Origin: Zygnema cylindricum
Taxonomy: Eukaryota; Streptophyta; Zygnematophyceae; Zygnematales; Zygnemataceae
Length of the DNA: 64,000 bases
Direction of reading: 5' to 3'
Assembly (NCBI GenBank): GCA_037447655.1
Contig: JBBHKE010000836.1
Location: 126,001 to 190,000, forward strand
Below the pieces are notes generated by a model that had not been told where the DNA came from, made no database searches, and saw only the letters and a program-made list of their open reading frames with translations. The position numbers and the translations under genes were made by a program. This document shows, piece by piece, positions 54,462-64,000 of the stretch. The stretch's first letter is position 1; each line of letters opens with the position of its first letter.

Positions 54462-56249
54462 TTATCCCCCACTCCTTACAATAACATTGCCCTTCTCATT
54501 CCAAATCTCGATAGATTGATCACCTCTCGCAAGTAAGCTTCCACCACTCTTTTGGATTTGTGGAACGCTTAACAAATTAACCGTACCGTCCGGAAAATAA
54601 AGAGTATTTTGAAGACGATACTCCGTCGATTTTTCTTTCCCATCATTATCCCATGAAAGAAGATCAAGCCGAACCGTGCCAACCGTACCAACCGAAATGA
54701 CATGGCCGCTTGCAACCGTAATAAACTTTGGAACCGTAAGTTCCCTCATGTCATCAAACAAGGTGGCATCCGTGCAAACATGGTGAGATGCCCCCGTATC
54801 AATAATCCACTCTTTCTCCAAATTTCCTCCACTACTTACCGAATCAAGGGTAAGATTAAAAACCGGAAAATCATCACCGGTTTCATTACCATAGTCAAAG
54901 TAATTTGCATTACCGTAACCACGGCCACCACCGCGGCGTCCTCTTCGGCCGCCACCTCGGGCGCCTCTATCACTTCCTCTACCTCCTCTTCCACTTCCGG
55001 AATCTCCACTCTTTGCATAACATTGAGGGATCGTATGCCCCCACTTACCGCAAAAATGACATTGCTTATCCTTATCCGGACAAGATGAAGACAAATGTCC
55101 AAGCTGGTTACACCGGTAGCATGTCACATTGGGAAGATCCGAAGAGACCTTTGGTGGACGACCTTGCTCCCTCTTGTTGCCTCGGCCGCCACCACCACCT
55201 CTCGGGCCACCTCCTCTACCACCTCCTCTACCACCGGCATAGTTAAGATCCGGGGTTTCGGGAGTAGTAGAGTTGAGAACTCCTCCTCCTCCACTTGAAG
55301 AAGCTGATGGAGTTCCCTCCGACATTTTGATAAAATTAACGGTGAATCCGAAAGTATTATCTGCATTCGCTCGTAAAATAGCTTTAAGATGCGAAAGCTT
55401 GTCCGGCAAAGCGTTAAGAAAAACGCTTAATTTATCCGCATCCAAAATAACTCGACCATTGTTGAGTAATTGCTCGAGTATAATATTGAAGCGTTTCACG
55501 GCATCATCCATCAATTCATTTGACTTGATTTTAAAATTCATAAAGTTCGTATAAACATATTGACCCTTCTTCTTAACGCCTTTCTCATATTGTTCCTCAA
55601 GTGCTTGCCAACACTCATGGGCCGTGCCGTGAGCGAGAAAATGATCAAGCACGGAAGAAGTGCAATTTTTCATCAAACCGGTTGTTGCCGCAATATCCTT
55701 CAACCTCCATTGAGCACGTGCCTTGCTCTCCGTTGGCATCTTCTCTTCTCCGTTGACAATTCTCCAAAGCCTCTTGAGAATAAGTTGATTTGAAATAAAT
55801 TTCTTCCAAACCGCATAATTGGTGCCATTAAAGGCCACGGATTTCCCCGACATATTATAATCATCTTCATTATCCAATGCCTCTTCAAAATCTGAATCTT
55901 CCTCTATCTTTGCTTTAACTTTCCTAATTCTCTCTTTTATCTCACTCTCATAAGCTCCTCCATTGAATGGATCGGCAGCCTGAAATGAAGCAAATTCTCT
56001 TTTCTCACTAGATTGAGTTTGAAATCGTGAATCTACATATCTCATTAATGTATCAAACATCCCCTCAAATATTCTCTCCGTATTCCGAGTCTCTTCAAAT
56101 TGATGACCCGAAAAACTAAACTCTCTTGCTCTCTCCGAAGTCGACATGGGGGAAGGAGTATTTCTATTCTTCTTCCTCCCCATGCGCTCCCTCTCTATCT
56201 TCGAAGAACTAGCTCCGATACCAATTGTAGGATCTTGAGCATAAGACAT
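54462..56249 (-). CDS. gag: Gag-protease of element H, open for 595 codons
   Basis: Minus strand, the longest open frame in the window. The ATG at 56249 lies 24 bases inside the 5' LTR; the frame reads MSYAQDPTIGIGASSSK straight through the primer-binding site. If that start is not used, the next ATGs (MGRKKNRN, MSTSERAREF) give slightly shorter proteins. Residues about 130-310: UBN2-like Gag core (NGTNYAVWKKFISNQL, LNALPDKLSHLKAIL). About 335-365: RGG-rich. Two zinc knuckles CYRCNQLGHLSSSC and CHFCGKWGHTIPQC, then a second Arg/Gly stretch. About 490: protease active site IIDTGASHHVC, continuing to LLSVPQIQKSGG. It ends at a stop created by the integrase deletion. Gag packages RNA and protease would cut the polyprotein. 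It could still be made, perhaps parasitising other elements. Confidence 0.88.
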   Translation of the reverse strand: MSYAQDPTIGIGASSSKIERERMGRKKNRNTPSPMSTSERAREFSFSGHQFEETRNTERIFEGMFDTLMRYVDSRFQTQSSEKREFASFQAADPFNGGAYESEIKERIRKVKAKIEEDSDFEEALDNEDDYNMSGKSVAFNGTNYAVWKKFISNQLILKRLWRIVNGEEKMPTESKARAQWRLKDIAATTGLMKNCTSSVLDHFLAHGTAHECWQALEEQYEKGVKKKGQYVYTNFMNFKIKSNELMDDAVKRFNIILEQLLNNGRVILDADKLSVFLNALPDKLSHLKAILRANADNTFGFTVNFIKMSEGTPSASSSGGGGVLNSTTPETPDLNYAGGRGGGRGGGPRGGGGGRGNKREQGRPPKVSSDLPNVTCYRCNQLGHLSSSCPDKDKQCHFCGKWGHTIPQCYAKSGDSGSGRGGRGSDRGARGGGRRGRRGGGRGYGNANYFDYGNETGDDFPVFNLTLDSVSSGGNLEKEWIIDTGASHHVCTDATLFDDMRELTVPKFITVASGHVISVGTVGTVRLDLLSWDNDGKEKSTEYRLQNTLYFPDGTVNLLSVPQIQKSGGSLLARGDQSIEIWNEKGNVIVRSGG

Positions 56250-56868
56250 TCACTCTTAATAATTCATAAAACATAAATCATTTCCACAGCGAAAGCTCAT
56301 AAAAGACAAGAGGAATATTCAATCAAAAAAAATCATAAGTGTTCTTGGCCGAAGCCTCTTTACAACATCTCTCTTCTCTCTTCTATCTCTTCTCTCTTCT
56401 CTTTAAATAATCTCTTACTCCAAGGTTAATCCTCTATGATTCAATCATATTAGATTCAATAATTGAATAGATTACTTTGCACATGTACACTGCTACATAT
56501 ATATACTCGCTACTCTGCACTAAGAGACAACAAGATAAGACAAGCAGAACTTAGCGTAGCGACGAAATCTGTCCCTAGTTGACTGTGCACTCTTCAATGA
56601 AAGCTCCACGAAGTAAGGCGCACACGCTTCTTCCTTTGAAACAACAAACTCCAAACGTTGACTTAACACATGTCGCTTGAAGAACACACCTGGGCACAAA
56701 ATAAACAAGTGACGCGAAACGAAATAGTATGTTTCGTTTGCGAACAGCAAAAGTACTGTCGTGAAACGACATCGTACTTTTTGTATGATGACTCGACAGT
56801 TCGCGTCAAACAAATACAAGTTGGTATGACGCTTAGCGAAATGTCGCGAAAACGACAATATCCCAACA
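56226..56868 (-). repeat. 5' LTR of H
   Basis: 643 bases. The minus-strand end carries the gag ATG and ends CCTACA. The outer end TGTTGGGATAT abuts GGATTCACTATT. Confidence 0.9.
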
Positions 56869-57153
56869 GGATTCACTATTAGTGTTTCACATTGGTACAA
56901 GTAAAGTAGCGTTGAGTCTAAATTTGACGGTCAATTGGTTGGATAGCTTTGACTTTCAAAATATTGTTTCAACTGCTTAAACTTTTAATCGCGCTTGGGA
57001 ATTTCCATCGTGATAATAATATTTGCAATTTACACAGTCGACGAACATTTACGGTTACAAAACTGCGACAACCACATGTAAATAAAAGTGTTGTAGATAG
57101 TCATTTTTTGTCATTACGTGAGCTCCACGGTGAGAGCACGTTGGATAATAACT

Positions 57154-57546
57154 TAGCCGCATAATTGAAATTTAGTCGTCTAAGGGTTACATTGAACTTA
57201 GACGCAAATTGAAACGAAATCTCTTTAAACTGAAGTACCGTAAATCTTGTACAAAAATTTTAAAAAGCACGAAACGAAATAACGCTGTCATGTTAGAATC
57301 TTGATTCGTAGATACTGTGGCTCGATTTCTTCGCGCTTGACGACGCGCATCTTTTTCATTTAATTTTAATTGATACTTTTATGCCTGTTTGTTTTATTAG
57401 TGTGTACAAAGTCTATTTTGTTTCGTGCGTTTTAATATTTTCGTACAAAACTTACAGTACTTCACTTTTATAAGGGTTTCGTTTCAATTTGCGTCTAAGT
57501 TCAATGTAACGCTTAGACGACTAAATTTCAATTTTTCGGCTAAGGG
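57154..57546. mobile_element. Foldback/MITE-like element
   Basis: Long inverted repeats of about 120 bases flank about 130 bases of AT-rich centre. The left arm from CTTAGCCG contains AATTGAAATTTAGTCGTCTA; the right arm (57413-57546) is its reverse complement with scattered changes and ends CGGCTAAG. No coding capacity. Flanking TSDs are not clear. It is non-autonomous and needs a transposase from elsewhere. Confidence 0.75.
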
Positions 57547-58243
57547 TAACCTTCCATCAGGCGTTCCAGTAATCGTACGGTCATGTTGACTGGCACGGTC
57601 ACGTTTACTGGTAGTAATATTTGTAACACCTTTCCAACAGGTCGTGCTAGTGAAGCAAAAATTGCTTACATGTTAGATTGCGATTGGTACCACGTAGGTT
57701 CTTGTTGAGCCGTACGGGGATAATGAAAGTTTTTAAAAGGACAAAATCGCAACTACGTAACTCAACAAGCGGATGAAGATTAAAATATATAGTAGCGTCA
57801 CGCTAATATACAATCTGTACGTCCTTGCGTTTGTCGTTATACCAATGGTTACGAAAACCGTTGCAAAATGAAAATTTGTAGAAATGTCCATGAATGTTCC
57901 ATTTGTACGTTTATGTGTTATCGCTGTACCAGCGGAGGCGTGACACAATGTCCTTCAACAAAGATTTTGTCGTCGAACAGGGTGGCTTTGATGTCAGAAG
58001 GTACACGCCATTTGTCACATGTAAGTTTATAACTTCACGTCCATCGTGGATCGATTATGAATTTTACAAGTGGACCGATACATGCGTCAAGTAAGCGCAA
58101 AGTGTCCTCCTGATGACAGTCGGTGGAGACTCGCTAGGTACTAGATAGAAGGGGCGTTGGCGTCAAAAATTCAAAATCTGATGGTGGATATTTTCGCCAA
58201 AATGTCTAGAGAATCATATTGAATTTCTAATTAACATCTTTTG

Positions 58244-58263
58244 TTAAAAAAAAAAAAAAAAAA
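58244..58263. repeat. Poly-A run
   Basis: About 19 A's just left of element F. It could be the tail of a retroposed sequence lying upstream or slippage; no gene body is recognised before it. Confidence 0.7.
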
Positions 58264-58590
58264 TACGGCTAAGTATGGAGAGGTGCTTTCTGTTCTTCTA
58301 CAAACACCGGTGCAGGTGGAGGAGCAGCAGTAGTAGTAGAAGTAGACATGATACACTCTCAAAGCTATCAAAAATCCTACCAAATATTTGTCCTTAAGTG
58401 CTCACCAATTCTTATACAAGCATCCAAACCTCACAAAACTCTATCACAATATAGAGTAGCATAAACAATGATAACTCACAAAGTTTCAGCTCAATTAACT
58501 TAACAACACTCAAGATATAATACTCAGAAGTTTCCCAAAAACAGTTTGCAGTTTTACTACTTGGAAGTCTGGAAACATAATATGTTATGA

Positions 58591-58606
58591 GTCCTAAGTC
58601 TTATAC
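58591..58606 (-). promoter_or_regulatory. TATA-like box and ACTTAGGAC motif of F
   Basis: The minus strand reads GTATAAGACTTAGGAC. The right LTR has the same block at about 63600-63614. Confidence 0.4.
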
Positions 58607-58659
58607 TTGTGTTGAACTAACAATACTAGTGTACTTGAGTGGTACGTCAAACCACCAAG

Positions 58660-58773
58660 CTACCACTAATTTGAGCTACAACTGAGCTATCACTAAGCTA
58701 CCACTGAGCTATAACTAAGCTACCAATAAGTTACCCACTAAATTACCACTGAGTTACCCACTAAGTTGACTAG
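58660..58773 (-). repeat. About ten 11/12-base repeats in F LTR
   Basis: Units such as CTAAGCTACCA, CTGAGCTATCA and CTGAGTTACCCA repeat in tandem just upstream (minus strand) of the TATA/start block. The same array is in the right LTR (about 63662-63775), and three exact 11-base units lie in K (542-574). Confidence 0.85.
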
Positions 58774-59210
58774 AATCGTATCTATCGCAATTGCTCTATT
58801 CTGTACAGAATCACATTAAGATTATCAAACGCTGCGTTGTCCGTACAGACCATATCAAATATAATCGTGGTTGCGTTGTCGTGTTTGTGTTGCAACTTCG
58901 TTGCTGCGCTGCTCTGCTGCTGTGCTGCTCTGTCACTATAGCAGCTTCGCTGCTCTGTCTGTATAGCAGCTGCGATGCTCTATCTCTATAGCAGCTGCGC
59001 TGTTGGGCTGTTGCGCTGCTCTGAGACTGAAAGATTTCCAAAAGACAACACTCCCCTAAAGCTTTAGACTCAATATACTGACGCAGCTGCGATAATAAAC
59101 TAGCGCAGCATCGCAGCATAGCAATATGGCGGTTAGCAAGTCACCCAGTCCTACTATATCTCTATGGTGGACTTATCGCAGAGTGAAAGTATAGCAGTGC
59201 AGCAATTCAA

Positions 59211-62200
59211 CTATTCACTTAATCTTACTGCGTCCGTACAATACTTCAGCTTAGGAGCAGGAAGAGCTTTAGTGAGCATATTAGCAATCATTTTTGCATC
59301 TGGCAAATAACATAATTTAATCACTATATAGAACACTTTTTCTCTTACAAAGTGTAATTGTACATCCATGTGCTTGCTTTTGAAGTGATGATTCGGGTTA
59401 GAAGCAATGGCAATGGCAGCCTGTTATCACACAAAATTACCTATGGACCAATTTGTATGTATCCTAGTTCTTGTAGCATGGAATTTACCCATTAGAGTTC
59501 TTTGAGGGCCGAGCTTGCTGCCATATTTTCTATCTCCATTGTCAACTGTGCTGTCACCTTTTGAAGTTTGTTGCTTCAGCAGCAAGTACCGTTCCCAACT
59601 TGTAGAACGAATCTCGTGGTGGATTTCCGCCTTGGCATGTCGCCATAGCTTGCATCACTCCACGTTTGCAATTTTACTTCTCCTCCGCCTAGTGCGAGTT
59701 TGAGGTCTTTGGTTCCGACCAAATATCTTAAGACTCTCCTTGGTGCATCAAAGTCAGATTTTCTCGGATTCTCTAGACTCTTGCTTAGTACCCCGACTGC
59801 TGCAGCAATGTCAGGACGGGTACAATTCATGAAATATATTAAGCTTCCCACTATCTGTCTGTAAGGTATTTGTGTCATAGAATCATTCTCCCGTGATTCT
59901 AAATACTCGCTAACAATGACACCTCGTTCTGTCTCTTCTCCCTTTATCTTCTTCCGAACCTCCATTGGAGTTAGACATCATTTTGCCCCTCGCATTCCGT
60001 ACTCATCTAACATGTTTCCAATAGCCTCCTTTTGATTCAATTTTATTACTTTCTTATTTCTGTCCCTCTCTACCTGAATACCCAAAATATATTTTGCCTC
60101 ACCGAGGTCTTTCATCTCGAATCGTGAGTTTAGAGTTTTTTTGATTTTATTAAATCAGCCATTGATTTTCTAATTAATAGTAAATCATTTACATACACCA
60201 CTATATACACTATCCCATTTTCACCCTTTAGAACGTAGACAAAGTGATCAGAACTTTTCCTTTGAAATCCCAGGCTAGTTAGAAATTCATCAAGCTTCAG
60301 ATTCCACTCTCTGGGGGCCTGTTTTAGGCTGTACAAAGATTTTAGCAACTTGCATACAGAGTGTTATTTTCCAGATTCCACATACTTTTCAGACTGCTGC
60401 ATGTAAATGGTCTCTTCTACTTCTCCATGCAAAAAGGTCGTCTTTACATCCATCTGATGTATTTCCATATCTTCTATAGCAACTAAGGACAGCAAAATCC
60501 TAACTGTTGGAAATCTTACAACCGAAAAAAATGTTTCTTCGAAATCGATTCCTTCCTTTTAATTATACCCCTTTGCCACAAGTCTCGCCTTATAACGTTC
60601 AATGGTGTTGTCGAGATTTAACTTCACTTTGAATACCCATTTGCTGCCGATCACTTTTCGATCAAGAGGAAGGTTCACAAGCTCCCATGTTTGAGCCTTC
60701 ATGATGGACTTTATTTCGTCGTTTGCTGCCTCGATCTACTGATTTTGTTCTGGTGATGAGAAGGCCTCCTGAATGGTCAAAGGCTCCCATGAGGCATCCG
60801 AGTAGGCGAAGTGAGAACTTTCTTGCAGGCGGTTGCTAGATCTTCTTCCCCTCGGAAATTCTGAGGCTGAGATCATCAGATGCCGCGCATTGCGCTGGTT
60901 GCGATCTGTGTTGATTGACCGCTGTTGGTCCGCTTGGAACTGAACTTGTTGAGGAACTTAGAGAGAGTCTGACTCCGAAGTCACTACCGGAGAATGTTGC
61001 ATCTGTGGGACAATTTCTTGCATGCAATCTAAAATGACATATTCCTGTACCTTTTGCTGCTTTTGTTGCTATTTCATTTTAAATAAATCTACGGAGTCAA
61101 GCTCATCCTTTACAATAATATTCCGAGCTAAAACTATGTTTTTCCTCTCAAACACAAAGACTTTATAACCTTTTGAGTGATCGTCATATCCTAACAAAAT
61201 ACCCGGTAGTCCCTTCGATTCCATTTTCCATCTATCTGTAGACGTATCCAATATAAAGCATTGACTACCAAAGAATTTGAAATGCCTAATATCTAGTTTG
61301 CTACCTGTCCAGATCTCGTAAGGAGTAGTGTCTACCGATCTGGATCCTATCCTATTCTTAATATAAACTGCACAATTTAGAGCCTCAGCCCAGAATTTAA
61401 GATCCACATTTTTATCTGCGAGCATCGACCTAGAGCTCTCCGTGAGAATTCTATTTAGTCTCTCCGACACCCCATTTTGTTCCGGTGAATATAGAACAGT
61501 CAATAGATGACTAATACCTTCCTCGAGTAAAAAGGTTTCAAATTCTTTCGATGTATATTCACCTCCATTGTCCGATCTGAGCTGCAAAATTGGTAAATTT
61601 TGTAGTTTTTCAACCCATGCTTTATAGTGTTTGAAGTGACCAAACACTTCACTCTTTTCCTTCATGAAGTAAAATTTTGTAAACCTGGAGAAATCATCTG
61701 TGAAGGTGACCATATATTTCATCCCCGCGGCAGATGAAACCTTTGCAGGACCAAAAACATCCGAATGAATTTGTTGCAACAGTTTCGTTGACCGATGCTC
61801 AGACTCTTTAGGAAATGGCAATCGGTAGATTTTTCCTAAAGCGGAACCATCACAAGTTTTGACCGACTCATCTGTGATTGATACACCCTCTATTTTTCCA
61901 GGAAGGACCATTTTCCTCAAACTATCATAGTTGACATGTCCTAATCTTTTATGCCACAACTCATCTGAGTGCAAAACACCGGGGTACAGAACATCATTCT
62001 CCTTGGTATTAGCCATATCCATACAATACATCTTACTACTATCTGTAGTACCTGTAACCGCAACCGTGCCATTTTTACTAACAACCTGCCGACCATTTTT
62101 CAAATTAACCTTAAAGCCTTTACTCTCTACCAACGACGTAGAAAACAAATTTTTCTTAAAGTCAGGCACAAATAAGACATTGTGAAGAGTCCTTTCAATT

Positions 62201-62400
62201 GATTTTCCTTCTACATCAACTAGCAAGGACACATCACCCATAGCACGAGTTTGGACACTCATTCCACAAGCATAATAAATATTTTTCTTCGCCGTTGCTT
62301 TCAAATTTTTGAAGATGGCCTTGTTCCAACACATGTGGGCTTACGCTCCTGTATCCATTATCCATCCAGGGTATTTCGCGCCCTCCATTGGTGCCGCCAT
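59211..62400 (-). pseudogene. pol: Decayed pol of element F (PR-IN-RT-RH)
   Basis: Protease: IMDTGA near 62344-62360, followed by a stop. 61069-62334 is a 421-codon frame holding the rest of protease and almost all of integrase: WHKRLGHVNY and CDGSALGK (second Cys now Ser), HSDVFG, RSDNGGEY and GVSERLNR, so the D,D,E triad is intact, to the GIKV-type C-terminus. RT: 60400-60720 broken, then 60130-60348, where YVDD is YVND and a catalytic Asp is lost. RNase H: 59576-59965 (RPDIAAAVGVLSKSL, WSDASYGD) and pieces to the stop at 59211. Integrase could be made, but RT is dead. Confidence 0.9.
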
Positions 62401-63356
62401 AGCGAATAGATCCATGTTGTCCTCCGCAGAAAATGTCAAAGTCTCGTCTTGGAGTGATGAAGAGGCTCAAAACAGTGCATTTCCACGAGTTGTAGGCCTC
62501 CTGAAGCTTTTGTAATACTGACTTTGTTGCCACCCCGGCCTGAATAAACCTGTATCGTTAGCTTGTTTAAGTTTAGGACAGAATTTGTATCCATGACCTC
62601 TCTCACTACAATAAAAACATGCATTGTTTGATTGTCTATTTCCACTCTGATTAAAATGTCTGAACTGATTAAACTGATTCCTTTGCTGATTAAACTGCCC
62701 TTTTATCTCAAAGTCTGAATTAAAGCCTCTACTTGCTCAACATTGAGAATATTAGATGTAGCTTCCTCCTCTAGTAAAATATTGATGGCTAACTGTAAAG
62801 TCCAGCTAGCTTTATCTTTTTGTTTGAGCATGTCAGATGCTCCTTTGATACTACGAGGGAGACCCCTCATGAGCAATGTTGCCTGTTGAAACGGAGGAAA
62901 CACCCCACCTGCACAAGCATGTGCATCTACAAGGATACGAAATTTGTTAGAATATTCAGCCATTGTAATGCCAGTGTACTTATAGTCCCAAATTTTTCCA
63001 GCCAATAGAAGCTCTTCCTAGACATTAGCCTTTCCATAATCACTTTTAAGGGATTTCTAGATATCAATTGCTTTTTTCATTTTTATCAAAGACATAGCTA
63101 AGTCCTAAGATATACAAAATTTTAGAATAGAACGAGCTTGCGTATTTTTCTTAGACCATGACTGATAAAATTCATCCAGCGAACCATCCAATATATCCAA
63201 AAAATTAACATTATCAAAATGTGTCTCCTCCATATCCGCTTAGTAAACATACTTATCCCCAGAAATTATAAGAATTCTTGATGACAGGCCCATAACCTGT
63301 TGTTCAACAACCACCGGTGCAGGTGGAGGAGCAGCAACAGTAGTAGAAGTAGACAT
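62401..63356 (-). pseudogene. gag: gag of element F, starting inside the LTR
   Basis: The ATG at 63356 is 59 bases inside the LTR. The frame reads MSTSTTVAAPPAPVVVEQ to the LTR end, then QVMGLSS across the primer-binding site, with SGDKYVY where the Gag motif begins. Stops interrupt it near 63240 and 63100. 62703-63005 carries the UBN2-like core (KIWDYKYTGITMAEYSNKFR, LLMRGLPRSIKG). An intact zinc knuckle (CFYCSERGHGYKFC) lies at 62578-62619. The N-terminus parallels E residue for residue, which supports the LTR start. Confidence 0.87.
63287..63297 (-). other. Primer-binding site of F (half-tRNA type)
   Basis: GGTTATGGGCC on the minus strand, immediately inside the LTR end GAACAACA. Same core as B and E. 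Confidence 0.72.
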
Positions 63357-64000
63357 GATACACTCTCAGAAGCTATCAAAAATCCTACGAAATAGTTGTC
63401 CTTAAGTGTTGACCAATTCTTATACAAGCATTTAAACCTCACAAAACTCTATCAAAATATAGAGTAGCATAAACACTGAAAACTCTTAAAGTTTCAGCAC
63501 AATTGACCCAACAACACTCAAGATATAATACTCAGAAGTTTCCCAAAAACAGTTTGCAGTTTTACTACTTGGAAGTCTAGATACATAATATGTTTTTGAG
63601 TCCTAAGTCTTATACTTGTGTTGAACTGACAATTCCAGTGTACTTGAGTGGTATGTCAAACCACCAAGCTACCACTAATTTGAGCTACCATTGAGCTATC
63701 ACTAAGTTACCACTGAGCTATAACTAAGCTACCACTAAGTTACCCACTAAGTTACCACTGAGTTACCCACTAAGTTGACTATAATCGTATCTATCGCAGT
63801 TGCTCTATTCTGTACATAATCACATTTAGATTATCAGACGCTGCGTTGTCTGTACAGACCATATCAAATATAATCGTGGTTGCGTTGTCGTGTTTGTGTT
63901 GTAGTTTCACTGCTGCGCAGCTATGTTGCTGCGCTGCTCTGTTTGTATAGCAACTGCGCTGCTACTGCGCTGCTCTGTCTGTATAGCAGCTGCGTTGCTC
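63298..64000 (-). repeat. 5' LTR of F, incomplete at the window edge
   Basis: 703 of an expected 760 or so bases. It matches 58291-59000 closely. The GC-rich CAGCTGCG repeats near 63900-64000 differ in copy number from the left LTR. Confidence 0.9.

Larger units (their letters stand above)
51373..56868 (-). mobile_element. Ty1/Copia element H with integrase deletion
   Basis: LTRs 51373-52036 and 56226-56868, TGTAGGATC...CCCAACA, with a conventional primer-binding site (minus TGGTATCGGAGC, plus 56211-56222) and polypurine AAGTTGGGGAT next to the left LTR. The frames are longer than in any other element here, so it is the youngest or best preserved. The flanks CCATA and GGATT do not match as a TSD. 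It belongs to a Copia lineage different from A-F (RGG-rich Gag, two knuckles). Confidence 0.93.
56869..58290. other. Spacer between H and F
   Basis: Mostly unique-looking AT-rich DNA with a foldback element (57154-57546) and a poly-A run (58244-58263). A 66-codon plus-strand frame at 57894-58094 is not recognised. Nothing else could be supported. Confidence 0.5.
58291..59050 (-). repeat. 3' LTR of F
   Basis: 760 bases. On the minus strand it has GC-rich CAGCTGCG-type repeats, then about ten 11- to 12-base units (58660-58773), then a TATAAG/ACTTAGGAC block (58591-58606), and an ATG-led coding end near 58349. The inner end reads GACAACA, next to the polypurine tract. Confidence 0.92.
58291..64000 (-). 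mobile_element. Ty1/Copia element F, cut by the right edge of the window
   Basis: Left (3') LTR 58291-59050, internal 59051-63297, right (5') LTR from 63298 to beyond the window. The polypurine tract (minus AGGGGAG) lies at 59051-59057. The primer-binding site is GGTTATGGGCC (minus; plus 63287-63297). Gag and pol are closely related to E. The left flank is CTTTC; the right TSD is outside the window. Confidence 0.93.

Noticed and set aside
54702-55366. Long plus-strand and off-frame ORFs over the Gag region of H
   Set aside because: Shadows of the Arg/Gly-rich Gag frame on the minus strand; their low-complexity composition follows from it.
57894-58094. Small plus-strand ORF ending FVVEQGGFDVRRYTPFVTCKF...
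   Set aside because: Only 66 codons, no recognised domain, no homologous copy in the window; not enough to call a gene.
58880-59030. CRISPR-like regular repeats (GCTGCG/CAGCTGCG units)
   Set aside because: Units are imperfect, spacers are not unique, and the array is part of an LTR present in both copies of F.

Overview
The window looks like a gene-poor, retrotransposon-dominated piece of a large plant-type nuclear genome (land plant or streptophyte alga; I cannot go further). Almost everything recognisable is LTR retrotransposon: Ty1/Copia elements (gag - protease - integrase - RT - RNase H) and one Ty3/Gypsy chromovirus-like element (protease - RT - RNase H - integrase - chromodomain-like tail). 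No rRNA, tRNA, CRISPR or bacterial-type operon was seen. Nearly all reading frames carry stops, frameshifts or lost catalytic residues. The copies are mostly dead, although several keep matching target-site duplications (TSDs) and closely similar LTR pairs.

Layout. 1-993: tail and 3' LTR of a plus-strand Copia element (K) whose body lies left of the window. 994-1749 and 20752-28284: an unclassified, repetitive, decayed block (L). 1755-20746: minus-strand Copia element E (TSD AATTT), with two younger plus-strand Copia elements nested in it: A (2688-9094, TSD TAACG) in its 3' LTR and B (12440-18849, TSD TTTGT) between its gag and protease. 28285-34071: plus-strand Copia C, with a truncated 5' LTR. 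34072-34340: a decayed LINE ORF2 end. 34680-35902: low-complexity and unique DNA ending in what may be the promoter and first exon of a host gene. 35903-51112: minus-strand Gypsy element G (TSD CATTG/CATTT), carrying a solo LTR J (TSD TGATC) in its 3' LTR and plus-strand Copia D (44078-50531, TSD ATCAT) in its 5' LTR. 51373-56868: minus-strand Copia H with a 595-codon open gag-protease frame but most of its integrase deleted. 57154-57546: a foldback/MITE-like element. 58291 to the right edge: minus-strand Copia F, sister to E.

The most interesting signal is how these Copia elements begin. In A/B, C/D, E/F and H the gag reading frame appears to start inside the 5' LTR and to read straight through the primer-binding site, as in yeast Ty1. 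In A-F the primer-binding site does not match the tRNA 3' end. It matches the anticodon-arm region of initiator tRNA-Met (core GGTTATGGGCC), as in Drosophila copia, which is primed by a half tRNA. That core also encodes Val-Met-Gly of Gag. The LTRs of A-D share further architecture: a palindrome that changes sequence but stays palindromic, an antisense tRNA-like block with a B-box in B, G-box-like motifs, a shared AGGACTTAG motif near the likely transcription start, and leader stem-loops with compensatory changes.

Boundaries marked by TG...CA ends plus TSDs are secure to the base. Ages, promoter function and priming mode are inference from sequence alone.
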